Positions 33,722-43,090 of a stretch of DNA of 47,543 bases are shown here, one piece after another (position 1 is the stretch's first letter; each line of letters starts with the position of its first letter). The notes beneath the pieces were generated by a model that saw only the letters and a list, made by a program, of their open reading frames with translations, was not told the DNA's origin and searched no databases. The DNA comes from Sanguibacter inulinus (GTDB taxonomy: Bacteria > Actinomycetota > Actinomycetes > Actinomycetales > Cellulomonadaceae). Position numbers and translations under genes: made by a program. The stretch spans positions 1 through 47,543 of the forward strand of contig NZ_JACBYE010000034.1 in assembly GCF_013415325.1 (NCBI RefSeq), written 5' to 3'.

Positions 33722-34642
33722 TCAGGCATCGGCTGCGGCCTTGAGGTCGTCGACGAAGGTCGGGTTCTGCTCGAGCCACTCCTTGGCGGAGGCGTCCGGG
33801 TCAGAGCCGTTGTTCTCGTTGAACATGATGTTCTCGAGCGAGAACAGCTGCTCGTCGGTCAGCTTGAAGGCGCCGATCCACGATGCTGCGGTCGGGTAGT
33901 CCTTGGCGAAGTCCTCGCGGCCGACCGAGTTGATCTCCTCGGCCTCACCGAGCAGGCCCTTCGGGTCCTCGAGGTCGCGGACGGGGTACGCGTCGTAGGC
34001 CCAGTGCGGACGCCACAGCGTCACGGCGATGTCTTCGCCCGCGTCGGTCGCGCCCTTGAGCTCGGCGAGCATCGCGGGGGTGGACGAGACGATGAACTCC
34101 ATGTCCTCGAGGCCGTAGCCCGGGATCACGTCGTCCTGCGTCACGCGGGTCAGGCCAGCGCCCGACTCGATGCCGACGATGCGGTTGCCCACGGTGTCGG
34201 CCTGCGCGGCGAGCTCGTCGAGCGAGGTGATGGGGGAGTCCTCGTTGACGGCGATGGTGAGCTTCGCGTCGTCGTACCAGACGCCCAGCATCTCCATCTT
34301 GTCGCCGTACTGCTTCAGGTAGTCCTCATGCGTGTTCGGCAGCCACATGTCGAAGTTCACGTCGAAGTCGCCACCGGTGAGCCCGGTGTAGACGACGCCG
34401 GCCTCGGCCTCGGTCGTGTCGACGGTGTAACCCTCGTCCTCGAGCATGACCTTGAACAGGTGCGAGACGGCGATGCCCTCGTCCCAGCCTGTGTGGACAC
34501 CGATCGAGATGGTCTCGAGGTCTCCGTTGTCCAGACGCGGGGCGTCGGAGGCGTCGCTGTCAGAGGAGCAGGCGGCGAGGCCGAGGGCGACGGCCAGCGA
34601 GCCGGCGACGAGTGCTGTGCGGTGCGTAGAGCGGTTGAACAT
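33722..34642 (-). CDS. proX: Glycine betaine ABC transporter substrate-binding lipoprotein
   Basis: Extracellular ligand-binding protein for osmoprotectant uptake. The 306-residue precursor has a lipoprotein signal with lipobox LAAC (C25), followed by an Ser/Asp linker. The OpuAC-type domain carries tryptophans expected in the aromatic cage for quaternary ammonium (HTGWDEG W53, FDMWLPNTH W100, LWRPHWAYD). ATG 34642 has AGGAAGG five bases upstream. It is the last gene of proV-proW-proX, separated from proW by 114 bases that contain a hairpin. Betaine versus choline or proline betaine cannot be resolved. Confidence 0.93.
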   Translation of the reverse strand: MFNRSTHRTALVAGSLAVALGLAACSSDSDASDAPRLDNGDLETISIGVHTGWDEGIAVSHLFKVMLEDEGYTVDTTEAEAGVVYTGLTGGDFDVNFDMWLPNTHEDYLKQYGDKMEMLGVWYDDAKLTIAVNEDSPITSLDELAAQADTVGNRIVGIESGAGLTRVTQDDVIPGYGLEDMEFIVSSTPAMLAELKGATDAGEDIAVTLWRPHWAYDAYPVRDLEDPKGLLGEAEEINSVGREDFAKDYPTAASWIGAFKLTDEQLFSLENIMFNENNGSDPDASAKEWLEQNPTFVDDLKAAADA

Positions 34643-34656
34643 GGTTCCTTCCTGGA

Positions 34657-34681
34657 GGCAGCAGCCCTGGTGGCCGCTGCC
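34657..34681 (-). promoter_or_regulatory. Hairpin in the proW-proX intergenic region
   Basis: GGCAGC-A-GCC, loop CTGGT, GGC-C-GCTGCC: nine pairs with one mismatch, just upstream of the proX ribosome-binding site. In the proVWX mRNA it could protect the proX segment from decay or set higher expression of the binding protein, a common feature of such operons. Confidence 0.45.
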
Positions 34682-34756
34682 GCGGGGTTGGTAGGTGGTG
34701 CAGACGCAGCGCCGAGGTCGTCGGTGACGACAGCCCCGGAGCCGCGGACGGGTGTG

Positions 34757-35641
34757 TCAGACCGCGGCGGCCTTGAGGGCCTTGGCCACGGGGGCGCGGT
34801 CGGCGAGGGCCGAGGTGATGCGGTCGAGGAACATCGCGAGGATGACCACGGAGAGACCGGCCTCGAAGCCGAGCGAGATGTTGACGCGGTTGAGAGCGGC
34901 GACGACGTCGCCACCGAGACCGGCGGCCCCGACCATGCCGGAGATGACCACCATCGACAGCGCGAGCATGATGACCTGGTTGATCCCGGCCATGATGGTC
35001 GGCAGCGCGAGGGGCAGCTGGATCTGGCGCATGATGCGGCCCTCGGTCGCACCGAAGGCATGCCCGGCCTCGACGACCTCACGGTCGACCTGACGGATGC
35101 CCAGCTCGGTGAAGCGGACGCCCGGTGCGAGCGCGAAGATCACCGTCGCGATGATGCCGGGGACCACGCCGACGCGGAAGATGATGACCGTCGGGATGAG
35201 GTACACGAAGGCCGGCATGGTCTGCATGAAGTCGAGCACCGGGCGCAGCACGCGCGAGACCGCGTCGTTGCGCGCGGCCCAGATACCCAGCGGGATGCCG
35301 ATCACCAGGGCGATCACGCTCGCCAGGATGACGAGCGCGAGGGTGTCCATCGCGTTGCTCCACTGGTCCATCACGTCGATGACCGCGAAGCCGACGAGGG
35401 CACCGAGCCCCAGCCTCCAGCCCTTGGCCCAGAAGGCGAGGGCGGCGAGCACGAGGGCGATGACCCAGAACGGTGGCGCGCTGAGCACGAGGTCGATCTG
35501 GTCGTAGCACCAGACGACGACGTCCTTGACGAGGTCGAAGAGCCAGGCGAAGGTCGAGGTGATCCACGAGACTGCCGTGTCCACCCAGTCGCCGAAGGGG
35601 ATGCGGGGGAGACCCGACTGGGTCTCTGCGGCGGTGATCAC
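34757..35641 (-). CDS. proW: Glycine betaine ABC transporter permease
   Basis: A 294-residue inner-membrane subunit of an OpuA/ProU-type importer. N-terminal residues ~12-60 form an amphipathic section (FGDWVDTAVSWIT), followed by about seven helices. The binding-protein-dependent transport core includes IPLGIWAA, PVLDFMQTMPAFVYLIPTV and the EAA loop near EVVEAGHAFGATEGRIMRQIQLPLALPTIMAGINQ. GTG 35641 overlaps the proV stop by GTGA, with AGGAGA seven bases upstream. Length and motifs are complete. It pairs with the CBS-type ATPase proV and lipoprotein proX. Confidence 0.95.
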   Translation of the reverse strand: MITAAETQSGLPRIPFGDWVDTAVSWITSTFAWLFDLVKDVVVWCYDQIDLVLSAPPFWVIALVLAALAFWAKGWRLGLGALVGFAVIDVMDQWSNAMDTLALVILASVIALVIGIPLGIWAARNDAVSRVLRPVLDFMQTMPAFVYLIPTVIIFRVGVVPGIIATVIFALAPGVRFTELGIRQVDREVVEAGHAFGATEGRIMRQIQLPLALPTIMAGINQVIMLALSMVVISGMVGAAGLGGDVVAALNRVNISLGFEAGLSVVILAMFLDRITSALADRAPVAKALKAAAV

Positions 35642-37134
35642 GGGCGTTCTCCTGTCGTCTGCTCGGACGGGTCGGCGGGCACGGGCGCTGCGGCGACCGC
35701 GTCAGCGGCCCCGGCGCTCGTCGGTGCCTGCTCGACCGCGGCGGAGGCGACGGTGTCGTCGTCCGCGCTGCCCTGGGTGCTGGTCTCGTCGGTCGTCTCC
35801 TCGAGGTGCTGAGGCACCATGGCCTCGAGCAGCACCACGCGCGGGATGACGCCCACGAGGCGTCCCGCCGCGTCGGTGACGGGCACGGGGAGCGGCGACT
35901 CGGCTGCCGGGGCGAAGACCTCGGCGAGCGAGGTGTCCTCGGTGACAGCGGTGAGGTCGTCGCGGACGAGGCCCTCGAGCGAGGTGACACCGGCGCGCAG
36001 GGCGTCGACCACCTCGGCGTCGTAGACGACACCGCGCAGCGTGCGCGAGCGGTCGACGACGTACGCGGCGGAGACCTGCGCCTCGCGCATCGTGCGGGAG
36101 GCCCCGCGGGGACCCGCGGACATCGGGACGACGGCACGCGGGCGGTGCATGAGCGAGGAGGCCGTGAGCACGCGGGTGCGGTCGACGTCGGCGACGAACT
36201 GCGCGACGTAGTCGTTGGCCGGGTCGGAGAGGATCTCCTCGGAGGACCCGATCTGCACGATCCGGCCGTCGCGCATGACGGCGATGCGGTCGCCGAGGAA
36301 CATGGCCTCATTGAGGTCGTGCGTGATGAAGATGATGGTCTTGCCGAGCTTGCTCTGGAGCTCGACGAGCTGCTCCTGCATCTCGCGGCGGATCAGCGGG
36401 TCGAGGGCCGAGAAGGCCTCGTCCATGAGCAGCACGTCGGTGTCGGCGGCCAGGGCACGGGCCAGGCCCACACGCTGGCGCATGCCGCCCGAGAGCTGTG
36501 AGGGCAGCTTGTCGGCCCAGTCGGTCAGGCCCACGAGGTCGAGGGCCGTGCGGGCACGCTCGAGGCGGCTGGCCTTGTCGACGCCCTGGATCTCGAGCGG
36601 GTACGCGGCGTTGTCGAGCACGGTGCGGTGCGGCAACAGCGCGAAGTGCTGGAACACCATGCTCACGCTCTTCTGGCGGATGTCACGGAGCTTCTTGGCG
36701 CCGACGGCGTTGATGTCCTGCCCGCCGAGGCGCACAGTCCCCGACGTCGGCTTCCACAGACCGTTGAGCATGCGGATCAGCGTGGACTTGCCCGAGCCCG
36801 AGAGGCCCATGACGACGAAGATCTCGCCCTTGGCGACCTCGAAGCTCGCGTCGATCACCGCGGCGGTGCCGAGCGAGGCGACGTCGGCGCGGCTCGCGCC
36901 GGCCTTGAGCTTGCGTGCGGCCTCGCCGGAGCGGCGGCCGAAGATCTTGTAGACGTTCTCGACCTGCACCGCGGGCGTGCCCTCGGTGCCGGTGGTCGTG
37001 CCGGTGGTCTTGGTCAGCAGCGAATCCTGCACACCCTGGTCGGAGTCGCTGGGCGCGGCCTGTCCTGCCGCTGCGTCCGTGCGTCCTGCCTGGTGCGGGT
37101 CCTGCTGTGTGGTGACTCCTGGTCCTACGGTCAC
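35638..37134 (-). CDS. proV: Glycine betaine ABC transporter ATPase with CBS domains
   Basis: A 498-residue ATPase of the ProV/OpuAA family. Walker A GLSGSGKST (110-118), Q-loop FQHFALLPHRT, signature LSGGMRQRVGLARAL, Walker B VLLMDEAFSALD and switch FITHDLNEA are intact. Residues ~300-430 hold paired CBS motifs (RTLRGVVYDAE, GRLVGVIPRVVL) which in OpuA sense ionic strength or c-di-AMP. The N-terminal ~55 and C-terminal ~60 residues are low-complexity Ala/Thr/Gly tails, longer than in model proteins. GTG 37134 is chosen because GGGGAGA precedes it; upstream in-frame sequence is Arg-rich and unlike the family. It is the first gene of the operon, behind a 645-base upstream region. Confidence 0.94.
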   Translation of the reverse strand: MTVGPGVTTQQDPHQAGRTDAAAGQAAPSDSDQGVQDSLLTKTTGTTTGTEGTPAVQVENVYKIFGRRSGEAARKLKAGASRADVASLGTAAVIDASFEVAKGEIFVVMGLSGSGKSTLIRMLNGLWKPTSGTVRLGGQDINAVGAKKLRDIRQKSVSMVFQHFALLPHRTVLDNAAYPLEIQGVDKASRLERARTALDLVGLTDWADKLPSQLSGGMRQRVGLARALAADTDVLLMDEAFSALDPLIRREMQEQLVELQSKLGKTIIFITHDLNEAMFLGDRIAVMRDGRIVQIGSSEEILSDPANDYVAQFVADVDRTRVLTASSLMHRPRAVVPMSAGPRGASRTMREAQVSAAYVVDRSRTLRGVVYDAEVVDALRAGVTSLEGLVRDDLTAVTEDTSLAEVFAPAAESPLPVPVTDAAGRLVGVIPRVVLLEAMVPQHLEETTDETSTQGSADDDTVASAAVEQAPTSAGAADAVAAAPVPADPSEQTTGERP

Positions 37135-37342
37135 TGTCTCCCCGTTCGCGTGTCCTGCCGTCCGTTGCTTGGCGGCAGGGTGAGGCCTGCGTCGGCGCAC
37201 CAGGACGGCACCTGGGAGGGTGCCGGGAAGGGCGTCGAGGCGAAGGCGCAGTCGAGACGAGCTCGTCGCGCCACAGCGCCGAGATCACGCGACCGGTCCG
37301 GGATGACTCCACGTCGGACGGCGGCGGCTCAAGGCGCTCGCA

Positions 37343-37370
37343 GGCCGATCGTGTCCTTGATCGGTCTTTT
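37343..37370 (+). terminator. Orphan hairpin with T tract inside the proV leader
   Basis: GGCCGATC, loop GTGTCCTT, GATCGGTC then TTTT: an eight-pair stem (one G-U) followed by a short T run on the plus strand. T tracts are rare in this window. No annotated plus-strand gene ends here, so it would terminate an unannotated transcript antisense to the proV leader. Confidence 0.4.
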
Positions 37371-37415
37371 CCACCATGCCCCATGCGCTCCGTCGTGGCT
37401 AATGCTCGAGCGGTG

Positions 37416-37439
37416 AACGGAGGGTGGCGATACCGTTCC
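37416..37439 (-). promoter_or_regulatory. ECF-sigma-like promoter for proVWX
   Basis: On the minus strand GGAAC (37439-37435) is followed by 16 bases and GTT (37418-37416), the pattern used by SigH/SigR/SigE-type stress sigma factors in Actinobacteria. It would give a leader of about 275 bases before proV. The prediction rests on pattern only. Confidence 0.4.
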
Positions 37440-37779
37440 TTTACCCGGAAACCTGCGGCTCGTCGGCGATCTGCCGCGGATCACGATCGTTACCCGTCTG
37501 TGATCTACTCAATCGCTGCAAATCAGCGGATGTTGCCTGGGTCACAGGAATCCAGTGGCGTGGCTCACGCCTGCTGAAGTTTGCCAAGCCTTGCCCGCTA
37601 GAGGCGATCCGGTCAACGATCGGTCATCTCGCGACGCTTGTCCGCACTGTCGAGCCCGGGCGGCTCGCGAGGTCTGCGAGGTGCAGCAGCAGCCCTCCGG
37701 GCACCTGTGGACAACCCTGCTGGGAGGGTGCTCGCCGAGTAGTCTGGCGACGACCCTCACACCGAGACCTCGGAGCATC

Positions 37780-39300
<1,521 letters not shown>

Positions 39301-39302
39301 GC

Positions 39303-39323
39303 GACGTGCGAGAGAGGCACGTC
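39303..39323 (+). terminator. Hairpin after ahcY
   Basis: GACGTGC, loop GAGAGAG, GCACGTC, starting two bases after the ahcY stop. A second GGGGGA/TCCCCC pairing follows at 39337-39350. Confidence 0.55.
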
Positions 39324-39391
39324 CGTCGGGGCGCGCGGGGGACCTCCCCCGTGCACCTCGGCGGACGCCACCCTGGTCGGCGCGCCCGGCA

Positions 39392-40771
39392 GTGACGACG
39401 ATGGAGAGCATGGAGACGCTGACCTACCCCTGGCGGCGCGCCCGGGAGCCTGAGCCCCTCGAGCGCGTCGGGTTCTTCAGCGGTGCCTTCAGGGCTCGCA
39501 CCTGGCGTGAGCTCGCCTACCTGTTCGTGGTCACCCTGTGGTCGGTCGTCGGCTTCGTCTACGTCGTCGTGATGTTCGCGCTGACCGCCGGGCTCCTCGT
39601 GACGGTGGTCGGCGGGGGCGGGATCCTCGGCGCGATGATCGTGGGCGCGCGGGGCTTCGGAGCCGCCGACCGCGGGCTGGCCCGCGGGATGCTGCGCGCC
39701 GAGATCAACAACCCGCGGCCGTTCCGCCGCAAGAAGGGTCTCTGGGCCGGGATCTGGTCGATGGTCTGCGACGGCGTCGGCTGGCGCGCCGTCGCGTTCA
39801 TGGTGCTCCAGCTGCCCCTCGCGATCGCCACCCTCGTGATCGCCGTCGTGTGGCTCGCCGTCCCGCTCGGTGCCGTGACCCACTGGTACTGGTCCAGGTT
39901 CCTCCCCGCCGTCCCGGACACCCGAGGTGTCCTGCACCGCGGTGCCGAGCTGCTCCCCGACTACTTCGTCGACACCACCCCGCGCCAGGTGGTCATGGCT
40001 GTCGCCGGCCTGCTGCTGTTCTTCGTCGGGGCGGCGATCGTCCGCGGCCTGGCGCACCTGCACAGGATGCTCGCCGAGGGCCTGCTCGGTCCCACGGAGG
40101 CGAGCATGCGTGTCGCGAGCCTCGAGCAGTCGCGCGGGCGTGCTGTCGAGGACGCCGACTCGACGCTGCGCCGCATCGAGCGCAACCTGCACGACGGCAC
40201 TCAGGCGAGGCTCGTGGCGATCGCCATGCAGCTCGGCGAGGCGAAGGAGCAGGCCTCGGCCAGCGGGGCCTCGCGCGAGCTGACTGATCTCATCGCTGCG
40301 GCGCACGTCTCGACCAAGGAGACGCTCGTCGAGCTCCGAGAGCTGTCCCGCGGGATCCACCCGCCGGCCCTCGACAACGGTCTCGGGGTCGCCCTCGAGA
40401 CCCTGGCGGCGCGCAGCCCGCTGCCCGTCCAGCTCGACGTCGACCTCCCGGGCCCGCCGGCGTCACGGCCTGCCGAGGCGATCGAGACCATCGCGTACTT
40501 CTGTGTGACGGAGCTCCTCACCAACGCGATCAAGCACGCCCAGGCCACGGCCCTGCACGTGCGGGTCGCCGTCCGGGCCCGGGCTCTGCGCCTGGAGATC
40601 CGTGACGACGGGGTCGGCGGAGCGGTGATCCTCGTCCCCGACGCCGAAGGTCACCACAGCGGGCTCGCCGGTCTGTCCGAACGGGTCGGCTCGGTCGACG
40701 GGACCTTCGTCGTCACCAGCCCGCCCGGTGGGCCTACGCTCGTCACTGTCGTGCTGCCGCTGCACGTCTGA
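39392..40771 (+). CDS. Membrane sensor histidine kinase (HisKA_3/NarX-type)
   Basis: A 459-residue sensor kinase. The N-terminal ~220 residues are a putative-sensor domain with four to five helices (two near 42-80, further ones near 125-155 and 200-225), lacking a large extracellular loop, so it probably senses the membrane or wall. The dimerisation box IERNLHDGTQARL carries the phosphorylated His267. ELSRGIHPPAL is the typical X-region, the N box is ELLTNAIKHAQA (N378), the G1 box DDGVGGA and then GLAGLSERV. The start is uncertain (GTG 39392, ATG 39401 or ATG 39410; no clear ribosome-binding site). It pairs with the LuxR-type regulator 70 bases downstream. Confidence 0.92.
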   Translation: MTTMESMETLTYPWRRAREPEPLERVGFFSGAFRARTWRELAYLFVVTLWSVVGFVYVVVMFALTAGLLVTVVGGGGILGAMIVGARGFGAADRGLARGMLRAEINNPRPFRRKKGLWAGIWSMVCDGVGWRAVAFMVLQLPLAIATLVIAVVWLAVPLGAVTHWYWSRFLPAVPDTRGVLHRGAELLPDYFVDTTPRQVVMAVAGLLLFFVGAAIVRGLAHLHRMLAEGLLGPTEASMRVASLEQSRGRAVEDADSTLRRIERNLHDGTQARLVAIAMQLGEAKEQASASGASRELTDLIAAAHVSTKETLVELRELSRGIHPPALDNGLGVALETLAARSPLPVQLDVDLPGPPASRPAEAIETIAYFCVTELLTNAIKHAQATALHVRVAVRARALRLEIRDDGVGGAVILVPDAEGHHSGLAGLSERVGSVDGTFVVTSPPGGPTLVTVVLPLHV

Positions 40772-40841
40772 GCAGTCCACCACCCGGACGTCCGTCCGGC
40801 CCCGTACCACCCACCCGCACCACGACCGACAGGACAGCCCC

Positions 40842-41498
40842 GTGCGTCTGCTCATCGCCGAAGACTCCGTCATCCTGCGCGACGGCCTCGTCGCGCTCCT
40901 CACCCGGCGCGGCCACGAGGTCGTCGGGGCGGCGGGCGACGGCGAGCAGCTCCGCGCGCTCCTCGCCGACCTCGAGCCCGAGCGCGCACCCGACGTGGTC
41001 ATCATCGACATCCGGATGCCCCCGACCTTCACCGACGAGGGCCTGCACGCTGCGCTCGCGATCCGCTCGGCCGACCCGCAGCAGGGTGTGCTGCTGTTCT
41101 CGCAGTACGTCGAGACCCGGTTCGCCGCCCAGCTGCTCACTGGTGACGCCCGCGGTGTCGGCTACCTGCTCAAGGACCGTGTCGCCGACGTCTCGGACTT
41201 CATCGACGCCCTCGAGCGCATCGCCGACGGCCACACGGTCCTCGACCCCGAGGTCGTCACGCAGCTCATGGGAGCCGCGCGGGCCGACGACGGCCTCACC
41301 CGCCTGACCCCGCGGGAGAACGAGGTCCTCGAGCTGATGGCCCAGGGGCGGTCCAACACCGCGATCGCCGAGCGTCTGGTGCTCTCCTACGGGGCCGTCG
41401 AGAAGAACGTCTCGTCGATCTTCACCAAGCTCGACCTCCCGCTCGACGCCGGCGACCACCGCCGTGTCCTCGCCGTGCTGCGCCGCCTCAACGCCTGA
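40842..41498 (+). CDS. LuxR/NarL-family response regulator
   Basis: A 218-residue DNA-binding response regulator, partner of the preceding kinase. The receiver domain has the acidic pair E7-D8, phospho-acceptor D56 (VVIIDIRMPP), Ser87 at the switch position and K111 (YLLKDR). The C-terminal helix-turn-helix is LTPRENEVLELMAQGRSNTAIAERL followed by VEKNVSSIFTKL. GTG 40842 has AGGACAG about six bases upstream and places the beta-1 strand at residue 2. It closely resembles vancomycin/antibiotic-type VraR/LiaR-like systems in layout, so a cell-envelope stress role is possible but not shown. Targets are unknown. Confidence 0.94.
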   Translation: MRLLIAEDSVILRDGLVALLTRRGHEVVGAAGDGEQLRALLADLEPERAPDVVIIDIRMPPTFTDEGLHAALAIRSADPQQGVLLFSQYVETRFAAQLLTGDARGVGYLLKDRVADVSDFIDALERIADGHTVLDPEVVTQLMGAARADDGLTRLTPRENEVLELMAQGRSNTAIAERLVLSYGAVEKNVSSIFTKLDLPLDAGDHRRVLAVLRRLNA

Positions 41499-41682
41499 GG
41501 GACGGACCGCACGACGGGCCCTCAGCGACGGGGGTGGGAGAACCCGACCCTGGTGGGTGGGACGGCCTCACCCCGCTGGGTGGGTCGGCCTCCACCAGAG
41601 TCGGAGGACTGTCCCATGGGCGCCGTGACCTGCGACGACAAGACTCGAAGAGCACAGTCCCCCAGCTCTCGAGGTCGTCCAC

Positions 41683-42951
41683 ATGTCCCGTCCCGCCCCC
41701 TCCGCGCCGACCGTCCAGGTGCGCCTGAGTAAGGCCGACACGCACGTCTCTGGCCCGCCAGCGCAGCGCGCCTCGTCGTCGTCCACCGCGACACGCTCCA
41801 CCATTCCCACCCCTGCGACGAGGACTGGCGCGCAGGCAGGACCGCTGGCCCGCCAGGCCCGCGACCCGCTGCTCGACCTCCTGCGTGCCGTGGGGACCGT
41901 GGCCGTGGTGATCGCCCACTGGCTCATGCCGCAGGTCGCGTGGGACGGCTCCGAGATGAGCGTCGTCAACGTCCTGGGCAGCGGTCCGGGATGGGTGGTC
42001 ACCTGGCTGATCCAGGTGATCCCGCTGATGTTCTTCGTCGCCGGGGCGGCGACCTTCGGGCAGGTGCGGCGCAGGCCTGCGCCATGGTCGCAGTTCATGG
42101 GTGTCCGGCTGCGGCGGCTGGTCCCGCCCGTCGCGGTCTTCGCCGGGACCTGGCTGGTGCTGCGGGCAGCACTGCCCGCCCTCGGGGTGCCTGAGGGGGC
42201 CGTCGAGGTCGCGGCGACCATCGCCCCGCAGCTGCTCTGGTACCTGGGCATCTACGTGGTGCTGCTCGCCGCCTCGCACGGGTTGCTGGCCTGGTACGCC
42301 AAGACCGGGGTAGTCGGGGTCGCCGCGATCGGTGCCGCCGCCCTGGGCGTCGACGCCCTGCGCTTCGGGGCCGACGTCCCCCACGTCGGGCTCGCCAACC
42401 TCTTCCTCGTGTGGGCCTTCGCGTACACGCTCGGCTTCGCCTACGCCGACGGGCGGCTCTCCTGGTCGTCCCGGGCCTGCGCGGCGCTCGCGGCAGCCGG
42501 GCTCGTCGGCCTCGTGGTCGCGGTCACCGTGGGGCCCTACCCGCTGAGCATGGTCGGCATGCCCGGCGACACCTTCTCCAACATGGGGCCGCCCACCCTG
42601 TGCCTCGTCGCGCTCACCCTCGTGCAGGTCTTCGGCGCGGTCGCGCTGAGGGGACCGCTGGTGGCGCTCGCCCAGACCCCATGGGTGGCCCACGCTGTCG
42701 CGTGGCTGTCGGCTCGGTCCATGACCGTCTACCTCTGGCACCTCACCGCGATGTTCGTGGTGATCGGCCTCATGACCGTCGGTGCGCACGTCGACCTCCC
42801 CGAGGGGTGGACCTCGTCCTGGTGGCTCACCCGGCCGGCGTGGTTCGCGGCCTGCCTGGTGGTGCTGCTCGTGCTGGTCCGCGTCTTCGAGAGGGTCGAG
42901 CAGCTCGGCCAGCGGCGACCGCGCCCGGTCGTCGCCCTGGCCGCGGCATGA
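41683..42951 (+). CDS. Acyltransferase-3 family membrane protein
   Basis: A 422-residue polytopic acyltransferase, the third of this family in the window. A Ser/Thr-rich ~55-residue cytoplasmic lead precedes LLDLLRAVGTVAVVIAHW with the conserved His79. Further marks are VIPLMFFVAGAATF, FMGVRLRRLVPPVAVFAGTW and SARSMTVYLWHLTAMFV. The C-terminus is basic. ATG 41683 is the first in frame after a 184-base gap that holds G/C-rich partial inverted repeats and no recognised promoter. No ribosome-binding site is evident. It is isolated from the region-1 glycan genes; its substrate is unknown. It is convergent with the RDD gene. Confidence 0.87.
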   Translation: MSRPAPSAPTVQVRLSKADTHVSGPPAQRASSSSTATRSTIPTPATRTGAQAGPLARQARDPLLDLLRAVGTVAVVIAHWLMPQVAWDGSEMSVVNVLGSGPGWVVTWLIQVIPLMFFVAGAATFGQVRRRPAPWSQFMGVRLRRLVPPVAVFAGTWLVLRAALPALGVPEGAVEVAATIAPQLLWYLGIYVVLLAASHGLLAWYAKTGVVGVAAIGAAALGVDALRFGADVPHVGLANLFLVWAFAYTLGFAYADGRLSWSSRACAALAAAGLVGLVVAVTVGPYPLSMVGMPGDTFSNMGPPTLCLVALTLVQVFGAVALRGPLVALAQTPWVAHAVAWLSARSMTVYLWHLTAMFVVIGLMTVGAHVDLPEGWTSSWWLTRPAWFAACLVVLLVLVRVFERVEQLGQRRPRPVVALAAA

Positions 42952-42958
42952 TCGCGAC

Positions 42959-43050
42959 GGGGACACGGTGGGGACGCTGCGGGGACGACGTGGGAGCACA
43001 GCGGCGGACACGGTGGGGACAGGGCGACCACAGCAGGGGACAGCAGGGGA
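42959..43050 (+). repeat. G-quadruplex-forming run and short direct repeats
   Basis: Four G runs with three seven-base loops: GGGG at 42959, 42970 and 42981, GGG at 42992, i.e. an 11-base period. Further on, GGACACGGTGGGGAC occurs at 42961 and again at 43006, and CAGCAGGGGA is duplicated in tandem at 43031-43050. This fills most of the 139-bp gap between the convergent acyltransferase and RDD genes. It could act as a structure-based terminator. Confidence 0.8.
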
Positions 43051-43090
43051 CGCAGCAGCGACAGAGCCGGGCGCTGCGCGCCGAGGTCCC

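Larger units (their letters stand above)
37135..37779. other. 645-bp divergent intergenic region between proV and ahcY
   Basis: No credible gene is seen here. The middle (about 37390-37560) is clearly less GC-rich than its flanks, as expected for promoters. It contains an ECF-like promoter pattern toward proV, a hairpin with T tract on the plus strand, CGATCGTT at 37486 with inverted AACGATCG near 37615, and GATCAC/GTGATC arms around 37480-37505. I could not recognise a c-di-AMP, SAM or SAH riboswitch. The TAGTCT at 37740-37745 is the best -10 candidate for ahcY. Confidence 0.6.

Noticed and set aside
33518-35812. A 764-codon plus-strand frame across proX and proW
   Set aside because: It is antisense to two clear ABC transporter genes, has no ribosome-binding site and its composition (Val/Asp/His/Gly) is that of a shadow frame.
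37135-37440. c-di-AMP (ydaO-type) riboswitch in the proV leader
   Set aside because: The conserved aptamer segments are not visible on the minus strand. The CBS domains of ProV are a more likely route for any c-di-AMP control.
37560-37779. SAH or SAM riboswitch upstream of ahcY
   Set aside because: I compared the leader by eye with the SAH aptamer consensus and could not find its conserved core or pairing. A covariance search would be decisive.
41520-41682. Promoter or gene in the gap before the third acyltransferase
   Set aside because: Several GGTGGG and CCACC stretches can pair, but no consistent stem, -10 box or ribosome-binding site could be defined.
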